A stretch of DNA of 22,517 nucleotides, from contig VSNJ01000055.1 of NCBI GenBank assembly GCA_009774235.1, positions 1-22,517 of the forward strand, written 5' to 3'. The first letter of the stretch is position 1. Each line of letters begins with the position of its first letter. This stretch comes from Lachnospiraceae bacterium (GTDB lineage: Bacteria > Bacillota > Clostridia > Lachnospirales > Lachnospiraceae). Of this stretch, positions 22,136 to 22,517 are shown piece by piece. Both the position numbers and the translations under genes were made by a program. The notes under the pieces were generated by a model that made no database searches, was not told the origin of the DNA, and saw only the letters and a list, made by a program, of their open reading frames with translations.

Positions 22136-22517
22136 ATGTTTAAATTGATTGGTAAAAATTATATAAAAAGGCTTATTACCTTGTTATTTATATCTGTTTT
22201 ACTTATTGGATGTTCCCAGTCTGTAAAAGAGAAAACATCCCAGGTTGTTGTTAAAGAGGAAAATACGCAGCCAGATAAGGAAGTACAGCCAGAAGAGAAA
22301 CAAAAAAAGAAATTATCAGAAATGTATGACTGGGATAATGCAAGGATTCCAATAGACTGGTATTATCCCAGCTTTGGGGAAGGGCAGATACTGCAGAACC
22401 AGGATTATATCTTTTATCCTGAAGATGGCAATAAGATTGTACGTATCAGTAAATCTGATGGCAGTAAAGAAATTATATGTGAATTTGATTTTATTGAAGA
22501 TAAATTTATACATTACT
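22136..22517 (+). CDS. Lipoprotein with propeller-like domain, copy 2 (cut by the window end)
   Basis: The first 127 residues of a second copy of the lipoprotein at 18027. The two align without gaps and differ at about 18 positions by my count (about 86% identity), with most changes in the signal peptide and linker; from residue 60 onward they are nearly identical. The lipobox is LLIGC with Cys26. I chose ATG 22136 because it aligns with the copy 1 start and both follow the same GAGGGACAGG site. An in-frame ATG at 22115 has a stronger site (AAAGGAGGG) and would add seven residues, so either may be used. The gene continues past the window. Confidence 0.8.
   Translation, partial: MFKLIGKNYIKRLITLLFISVLLIGCSQSVKEKTSQVVVKEENTQPDKEVQPEEKQKKKLSEMYDWDNARIPIDWYYPSFGEGQILQNQDYIFYPEDGNKIVRISKSDGSKEIICEFDFIEDKFIHY

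Noticed and set aside
22316..22513. A minus-strand frame that also appears, nearly identical, at 18207-18404
   Set aside because: Its recurrence comes from the duplication of the lipoprotein gene on the other strand, not from a conserved protein of its own.
1..22517. CRISPR arrays, tRNA and rRNA genes
   Set aside because: I found no regularly spaced direct repeats, no cloverleaf-like segment with a tRNA TTCGA loop, and no conserved rRNA stretches.

Overview
The window reads as chromosomal DNA of a low-GC anaerobic Firmicute, most likely of the family Lachnospiraceae. The grounds are AT-rich coding sequence with heavy use of ATA and AGG codons, strong GGAGG-type ribosome binding sites, and the conserved run der-plsY-gpsA followed by a TIGR03960 radical SAM protein, its TIGR03936 partner and a ribonuclease E/G. 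I cannot assign a genus from the sequence alone.

Region 1 (1-10018) is mostly core genome, all on the plus strand. It holds a lipoprotein with an FKBP-type prolyl isomerase domain and a trigger-factor-like C-terminus, the ribosome-assembly GTPase Der, the phospholipid enzymes PlsY and GpsA, a small membrane protein, the TIGR03960/TIGR03936 pair, a short RNase G-type protein and an iron-dependent alcohol dehydrogenase. The gap before der holds an RNA-like inverted repeat and an overlapping 29-codon open frame with a strong ribosome binding site.

Region 2 (10041-15149) is accessory in character but still collinear. It holds an AAA-ATPase/PD-(D/E)XK nuclease-like protein, a membrane protein, a DUF4869-like protein, a P-loop-like protein with a deviant Walker A and a C-terminal cysteine cluster, an NA37-type nucleoid-associated protein and a small conserved-looking protein. 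The DUF4869-like gene and the P-loop gene are one base apart and probably work together; their role is unknown.

Region 3 (15266-22517) is surface-facing and mobile. It starts with a secreted BspA-like protein: about 13 DUF285-type repeats, a Pro/Ser/Thr linker and a leucine-rich tail. Next come a roughly 277-bp long-hairpin element, a gene remnant, a propeller-like lipoprotein, a putative polymorphic-toxin-type protein with a GH75 chitosanase-like C-terminal domain, an intact 1.8-kb insertion sequence and the start of a second, about 86% identical copy of the lipoprotein. The insertion sequence sits at a TA dinucleotide near the 3' end of the toxin-like gene and replaces its last three residues with nine element-encoded ones. 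The two lipoprotein copies flanking a putative cell-wall-active effector suggest an effector/immunity locus, but this is inference.
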